Source: Halothiobacillus sp. (GTDB taxonomy: Bacteria > Pseudomonadota > Gammaproteobacteria > Halothiobacillales > Halothiobacillaceae). Taken from it: a DNA stretch of 64,000 bases. Numbering within the stretch: the first letter of the stretch is position 1; every line of letters begins with the position of its first letter. A program made the translations under genes and the position numbers. Below are positions 58,846-64,000 of the stretch, piece after piece. The notes beneath the pieces were generated by a model. The model saw nothing but the letters and a program-made list of their open reading frames with translations, was not told the DNA's origin and ran no database searches. The stretch spans positions 39,716 to 103,715 of the forward strand of contig JAABTF010000001.1 of the NCBI GenBank assembly GCA_011389965.1, in the 5' to 3' direction.

Positions 58846-60644
58846 CAGTCGCCCGCCTGATCGGCAAACTGCAATCGATACAGCCCGGCGTAGGCGCCGT
58901 CGGCGGCCAGCAGCTCGTCGTGGTGCCCCTGCTCGACCACCCGGCCGGCCTCCATCACCACGATCCGATCGGCGTGCTCGATGGTCGACAGGCGATGGGC
59001 GATCACCAGGGTAGTCCGCCCGCGGGTAAGGTTGACCAGCGCCCGCTGGATAAAGCCCTCTGAACGCGTATCCAGGGCCGAGGTGGCCTCGTCGAGCAAG
59101 AGGATGGGCGCATCGCGGTACAGCGCCCGGGCGATGGCGATGCGCTGGCGCTGCCCCCCGGAGAGCAGCACGCCGTTCTCGCCGATATTGGTCTCGAACC
59201 CCTCGGGCATCTGCTGGATGAATTCGTCGGCAAAGGCGGCCCGCGCCGCCTCCCGCACCCGCGCCATGTCGAAATCCGCCCCGTCGGCATAGCCGATGTT
59301 CGCGGCAATGCTGGTGTTGAACAGCACGGTTTCCTGGGAGACGTATGCGAACTGCCGGCGCAGCTCGGCCAGCGGCATCGCATCGTGCGGGAACTCGTCG
59401 AGTCGGATCTGGCCGCGCTGAATCTCGACGAATCGTGGCAGCGCGCCCATGAGGCTGGACTTGCCCGCACCGGACTGGCCGACAAACGCCACGGTCTCGC
59501 CGACGCGGATATCCAGGTTCACGCCGCGCAACACCCAGTCCTCGTCCGCCACCTCGCCGGCCGGCCGTGCCGCGTAGGAGAGCCAGACGTCTTCGAAGGC
59601 GATCTGGCCGGTCACCCGGCGATCGGTCGGCGTGCCGATTTCGTCCTCGCGGCGCTCATCCAGCAAGGCGAACAGGCTCTCGCCCGCCGCGATGCCCTTT
59701 TGGATCGTCGCGTTGAGATTGATCAGTCGCTTGGCTGGCGCCAGGGTCATGGCCAGGGCCGTGATGAAGGAGACGAAGGTGCCGACGCTGATCTCGTCCA
59801 TGCGGTCACCACTGGTGGCGAACCAGACCACGCCCGCGACCCCGATGGCCAGGACGAACTGCGTGATCGGCGACGAGGCCGCCTGGACCGCCTGCATCTT
59901 CATGAAGGCGCGGAAGTTGTACTGATTCTGGCGGGCGAAGCGTTCCCGCTCGTAGTCCTCGCCGCCGTAGAGCTTGACCACGCGGTGGCCGGTGATGGTC
60001 TCCTCGGCGACGTGCGAGACCTGCCCCATCGACTCCTGAATGCGCCGGGCGTAACGGCGGAAGGCGCGCGAGATGCCGGCCACCATGCCCACCAGCAGCG
60101 GCAGCAACACCAGGATGAACAGGGTGAGCTGCCAGGAGAGATACAGCATCCAGGCCAGCAGCCCGAGCACGGTGATGCTGTCGCGGATCAGCACGGTCAG
60201 CGCCTTGGAGGCGGCCTCGGAGACTTGCTCGCTCTGGTAGTTCAGCCGCGTGAGCACCTCGGTGCTCGGCACGCGGTCGAAATAGCGCGGCGGCAGGTGG
60301 AGCACTTGGTCAAAGGTATCGCTGCGCAGGTCGCGAATGACCGAGCGGCCCACCCAGGCCATGCCGTAATTGGAAGCGAACTCGCCGATCACCCGGAACA
60401 GGAAAACCCCCAGCAGGGCCAGTGGCATGAGCGTGACCAGGGTCGGGTCGCGCTCGACGAAACTGCCGTCGAGCAACGGCTTCATCAGCGCGGCAAACCC
60501 GACTTCCGACAAGCCGGCGACCACCATGCCGACGATGGCGATCACCAGGATGCGAAGATAACGCCAGGTATACGCCAGCAGGCGGCGGTAGGTATCCCAG
60601 CCGGCCGGCGCCTGGGTGCGCTGCTTGAGGTTCTCGGAACTCAT
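58845..60644 (-). CDS. msbA: lipid A export ABC transporter (ATP-binding/permease)
   Basis: FVGQSGAGKSSLMGALPRF, LLSGGQRQRIAIARALYRDAPILLLDEATSALDTRSE; adjacent to lpxK. Confidence 0.95.
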   Translation of the reverse strand: MSSENLKQRTQAPAGWDTYRRLLAYTWRYLRILVIAIVGMVVAGLSEVGFAALMKPLLDGSFVERDPTLVTLMPLALLGVFLFRVIGEFASNYGMAWVGRSVIRDLRSDTFDQVLHLPPRYFDRVPSTEVLTRLNYQSEQVSEAASKALTVLIRDSITVLGLLAWMLYLSWQLTLFILVLLPLLVGMVAGISRAFRRYARRIQESMGQVSHVAEETITGHRVVKLYGGEDYERERFARQNQYNFRAFMKMQAVQAASSPITQFVLAIGVAGVVWFATSGDRMDEISVGTFVSFITALAMTLAPAKRLINLNATIQKGIAAGESLFALLDERREDEIGTPTDRRVTGQIAFEDVWLSYAARPAGEVADEDWVLRGVNLDIRVGETVAFVGQSGAGKSSLMGALPRFVEIQRGQIRLDEFPHDAMPLAELRRQFAYVSQETVLFNTSIAANIGYADGADFDMARVREAARAAFADEFIQQMPEGFETNIGENGVLLSGGQRQRIAIARALYRDAPILLLDEATSALDTRSEGFIQRALVNLTRGRTTLVIAHRLSTIEHADRIVVMEAGRVVEQGHHDELLAADGAYAGLYRLQFADQAGD

Positions 60645-61042
60645 CGCGGCGGTGTGGTCCCCATGCCGATCTTCTCGATGCCGGCCCGGCGCGCATGGTC
60701 GAGCACGGTGATGACCCGCTGGTTCACCACTGCGGCGTCGGCCCATAGCACGACGGGGCGGCCGTCCTCGGCGATCTCGCGCAACGCAGCCGGTAGGCCC
60801 TGTTCACCCACCCGCTGGCCATCGACGACAATGCTGCCCTGGGCATCCAGCTCAATCACGTGATTCTCCAGCGGAGTGCGTTCACTACTGCCCGACTCGG
60901 AGACCGGCAGGTCAACTTTCAAGGTCCGATCGTGGACGAAGGTCGTGGTCAGCATGAAGAAGATCAGCAGCATGAACACAACATCGATCAGCGGGATCAG
61001 GTTGAGTTCCAAAGGCTCGCGCGGCCGCTGACGAAAATTCAT
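60641..61042 (-). CDS. exbD: ExbD/TolR family biopolymer transport protein
   Basis: LNLIPLIDVVFMLLIFFMLTTTFV. Confidence 0.93.
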   Translation of the reverse strand: MNFRQRPREPLELNLIPLIDVVFMLLIFFMLTTTFVHDRTLKVDLPVSESGSSERTPLENHVIELDAQGSIVVDGQRVGEQGLPAALREIAEDGRPVVLWADAAVVNQRVITVLDHARRAGIEKIGMGTTPPR

Positions 61043-61671
61043 GCGGCGCGCCTCCGCACCTGCCCAGCGGGATGCAGCATATCGACCAGGCGGATTGCCT
61101 GGCCCTCCATGTCGATCACCAGTTCGTCCACCAGCCCACGGAAGTAGCGATGGAAGATGAACGCCGGCACGGCCACCATGATCCCGGCCGCCGTGGTGAC
61201 CAACGCCTTGGCGATCCCTCCGGCAAGCAACTCCGGAGCGATGGCCCCGGCCGCACTGTGCACCGTGATGGCCTGAAAGACGTCGATGATGCCGATCACC
61301 GTACCCAGCAGCCCCAGCAAGGGGGAGATCAGGGCAATGGTGCCCAAGGTATTGAGGTACCGTTCCATCTGGTGCGCCACATGGCGACCAGCATCCTCGA
61401 TGCGGGTACGCATGGTCTCGGCCGAGTGGCTGCCCGCCAGCCCGGCGGCCAGAATATGACCCAGCGGGGACTGCCGGGCCAATTCATCCACCCGGGACGC
61501 GGTAATGCCGCCCTGCCCCTGCCAAGACTGGATGGCAAGCAGCGGATCACCGGCCATCAGGCGGCTGCGCCGCAATGTGTAAAGCCGTTCGAAGATAATC
61601 GCCATGGCGATCACCGAAGCGACGACGATCGGCAGCATCATGCCGCCACCTGCCAGAACCAGATCAAGCAT
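61039..61671 (-). CDS. exbB: ExbB/TolQ family MotA-like proton channel protein
   Basis: LNTLGTIALISPLLGLLGTVIGIIDVFQAI...APELLAGGIAKALVTTAAGIMVAVPAFIFHRYFRG. Confidence 0.94.
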   Translation of the reverse strand: MLDLVLAGGGMMLPIVVASVIAMAIIFERLYTLRRSRLMAGDPLLAIQSWQGQGGITASRVDELARQSPLGHILAAGLAGSHSAETMRTRIEDAGRHVAHQMERYLNTLGTIALISPLLGLLGTVIGIIDVFQAITVHSAAGAIAPELLAGGIAKALVTTAAGIMVAVPAFIFHRYFRGLVDELVIDMEGQAIRLVDMLHPAGQVRRRAA

Positions 61672-61773
61672 GTCCTCTATGTTCCCTTGGTATCCCTGTC
61701 ATTGATTGGAATCGAGTGACCCGACGAATCGACCGCTGACCATCCGGCATGGCCTGGCCATCGCCGTCACGAT

Positions 61774-63468
61774 TCAGAATGGCGTGATCGCCTTCTCTTC
61801 CGGCCAGCGCACCCGGTAGGCGAAGATGATCTCCCAGGGCTCGTGGGGCTCCAGCTCGCGCTCGTAGGCCCAGACGCCGGATTGCTCGTCATACTTTTTC
61901 CGACTGGGTGTGCTGGTTGCCGGCAGCGGCTCAACGACAATGTCGGCATCCAGCGCCGTGGGCATGCGCAACAGCACCGTCACGGGCAACGCCTGTTCGT
62001 GGCGGCTGGTGATGGTGACCTCATGACGACGTTCGATCTGGCTGAACTTGCCGATCAAGCCGTGTCCCGCACGCTGATCAGGCGCCTGGTCATGCTCGAC
62101 CGCGATGCGCGGATCGACGCCAAAGCTGAGCTCGACACTCTCGGCCGGTCGCACGGCCGGACGTGAGACACCGGCCTGCTGTTGACCATCCCGGTGGATC
62201 TCCCAACGTCCGGCCGGCAAGGGGTGAACGATGCTGGGCTCGAAGCGTCCCACCAGGACGGCATCCCGCGACTCCTGCGGGGCGATGCGCAACGCGAGTT
62301 CAGCGTCCAGGGTTTGTTCGAACACGGCCAGGTTCACGCCGCCCTCGCCACTGGGAATGGCCAGCGGTTTGTTGACCGCGATTTCAGTGGCAAAACCGGT
62401 TTCATCTTGCATGCCGGCAGCTTGCGCGCGGCTGTCACTCGACAGCGCTCGGGCCATGGGCTCGATTGGCCGCCGTTGGTCTGAATCGACAAAGCCGATG
62501 GTCAGCGGCGACAGGGAGGGCACGGGGTAGAAGCGACGCTGATCACTGGTCACCAGGGTAATGGGAGCCGTTGGCCAGTCCTCGCCGGTCTGCTGGTGAA
62601 CGCGCGCCGTCATGCGCCAATCCACCTGTCGGTTCTCGGTATCCAGGGCGGCACGGTAGATGGGCTCCCACCCGGCGCGAGCCACGCGGTACTCGACCCG
62701 CAGTGCAATTGCCCCCGGCTCATTCCCGCTGGAGGCAACAAGCGGGATTCCCAGCCTCCAGCCCGGCTGGCCCGAGCGCAGGGTATCCATTTGTTCCCGA
62801 ATTACGGCCAGACGTGCCTCCACCTGCGCCTGGCGCTCCAAGTGCTCCCGGCGGGCCTGCGCCAGGCGTCCGAGCAAACGGGCAACCGGGCCCGTCTCTG
62901 CCCAAGCGGCTTCAAGCGCCTCACCGCCAGGCGACAAGTCGCCCAATTGATCACGCGCGATCTCGCGCCGTAGGGCATTGTCCTCGAGGTCGACCCGCAT
63001 ATCGCGCAGGTCCGCCTCGGCCTCGGCCAGCTTCGTCTCCAAACGGCGGTACTCGCGGGTCTGCGTCAACGTCTCGCGCTCGAGACGTACGCCCAAGTCC
63101 ACATCGACGCGTTCGCCGACCACACGCACCGACCCGGCATCCATGTCTGCCGGCAGACCCAACAACCAGAGATGCCCCTTGCCATTGGCTTCCACAGCCA
63201 GGCGCACACCGGGCGGCTCGGCATTTTCGTCGGCGACCAATGTATCGAGGTCACCGGCGGAAAGTTGGCGCGCGACCCAGGCTCCCGACGGCGCAATCGT
63301 CACCGCGTCAATGCCGACGGCATGCCCATCCGGCGCCGCGGCTCCCGACGGCGCGTCCACCTGATCGTCGCCCGCGGCGTGTGCCGCCGGCAGTGACAGC
63401 ATCATCGCCACCGAACACAGGCCCGCGACGGCTCCTTGGCGCATCGCCTGAAGCACAGGCTCAACCAT
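61774..63468 (-). CDS. DUF4139 family secreted protein
   Basis: Signal peptide; ALRVEYRVARAGWEPIYRAALDTENRQVDWRMTARVHQQTGEDWPTAPITLVTSDQ; C-terminal YERELEPHEPWEIIFAYRVRWPEEK. Confidence 0.88.
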   Translation of the reverse strand: MVEPVLQAMRQGAVAGLCSVAMMLSLPAAHAAGDDQVDAPSGAAAPDGHAVGIDAVTIAPSGAWVARQLSAGDLDTLVADENAEPPGVRLAVEANGKGHLWLLGLPADMDAGSVRVVGERVDVDLGVRLERETLTQTREYRRLETKLAEAEADLRDMRVDLEDNALRREIARDQLGDLSPGGEALEAAWAETGPVARLLGRLAQARREHLERQAQVEARLAVIREQMDTLRSGQPGWRLGIPLVASSGNEPGAIALRVEYRVARAGWEPIYRAALDTENRQVDWRMTARVHQQTGEDWPTAPITLVTSDQRRFYPVPSLSPLTIGFVDSDQRRPIEPMARALSSDSRAQAAGMQDETGFATEIAVNKPLAIPSGEGGVNLAVFEQTLDAELALRIAPQESRDAVLVGRFEPSIVHPLPAGRWEIHRDGQQQAGVSRPAVRPAESVELSFGVDPRIAVEHDQAPDQRAGHGLIGKFSQIERRHEVTITSRHEQALPVTVLLRMPTALDADIVVEPLPATSTPSRKKYDEQSGVWAYERELEPHEPWEIIFAYRVRWPEEKAITPF

Positions 63469-64000
63469 GATCGGGCAGCTCATCCAGTACCCCGCCGCCG
63501 GCGCGACGAATACGCACGGCCTCGGCCAGACGATGGATGACGGCGCGACTGTCGTCCCAGCCGATACAGGCATCGGTGATGCTTTGCCCGTAGTGCAGCG
63601 GCTTGCCGGGCGCGACATCCTGGCGACCGGCAACCAGGTGGCTCTCGATCATGGCACCGACGATGCCCGCGTTCCCGCCGGCGATCTGACCGGCCACGTC
63701 CTCGGCCACCTGGATCTGGCGGGCGTGCTGCTTCTGGCTGTTGGCATGCGAGAAGTCGATCATCAAACGCTCGGGCATCTCTGTCTGGCGCAACTGCTCG
63801 AGGGCCTCGCTGACACTGGCCGCGTCGTAGTTGGTGCTGCGACCACCTCGCAGAATGATGTGGCAATCGGGGTTGCCCTTGGTAGCAAAGATCGCCGAAC
63901 GTCCGGCCTTGGTCACGGAGAGGAAGTGATGCGGCCGGCCCGAGGCGCGGATGGCGTCGATGGCCACGCGTAGCCCGCCGTCGGTGCCGTTCTTGAAGCC
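63461..64000 (-). CDS. 3-deoxy-7-phosphoheptulonate synthase, N-terminus beyond window
   Basis: GFKNGTDGGLRVAIDAIRASGRPHHFLSVTKAGRSAIFATKGNPDCHIILRGG...MIDFSHANSQKQ...GAMIESHLVAGRQD...GQSITDACIGWDDS. Confidence 0.97.
   Translation of the reverse strand, partial: GFKNGTDGGLRVAIDAIRASGRPHHFLSVTKAGRSAIFATKGNPDCHIILRGGRSTNYDAASVSEALEQLRQTEMPERLMIDFSHANSQKQHARQIQVAEDVAGQIAGGNAGIVGAMIESHLVAGRQDVAPGKPLHYGQSITDACIGWDDSRAVIHRLAEAVRIRRAGGGVLDELPDHG

Noticed and set aside
63281-63354. gctcccgacggcgc repeated exactly 60 bp apart in the DUF4139 gene
   Set aside because: Only 14 bp, within a GC-rich signal/linker region encoding APSGA twice; likely coding-level coincidence.

Overview
GC-rich gammaproteobacterial chromosomal window, mostly conserved core genes. 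Main blocks: lysS/prfB (prfB carries its programmed +1 frameshift), accA-tilS, panBC-folK-pcnB, a six-ORF Mrp-type cation/proton antiporter operon with fused A/B subunits, gltX, metZ-thiD, a yihY/PduO-type adenosyltransferase convergent pair, nth, an isolated GspE/PilB-like ATPase, cfa, acnB, exbBD-msbA-lpxK-ycaR-kdsB, a tRNA cluster (Asn-Arg-Glu-Glu) with a near-consensus promoter and a hairpin terminator, and a partial DAHP synthase at the right edge. I found no CRISPR array, prophage, intact insertion sequence or convincing new multi-gene system. The best second-look items are: (i) two genes broken at G-tracts, an ArnT-like glycosyltransferase with an additional in-frame TAG and a CBS/PAS/GGDEF/EAL protein; (ii) a 27-bp in-frame tandem repeat at the convergent overlap of yihY and the cobalamin adenosyltransferase gene; (iii) an AMP-ligase/ACP/PlsC fusion protein; (iv) a REP-like inverted element between lysS and prfB; (v) an unexplained structured intergenic element near 6.2-6.5 kb; and (vi) a hairpin whose two arms carry the stop codons of convergent genes at the end of the mrp operon. 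Family names come from recognising translated motifs; no searches were run.
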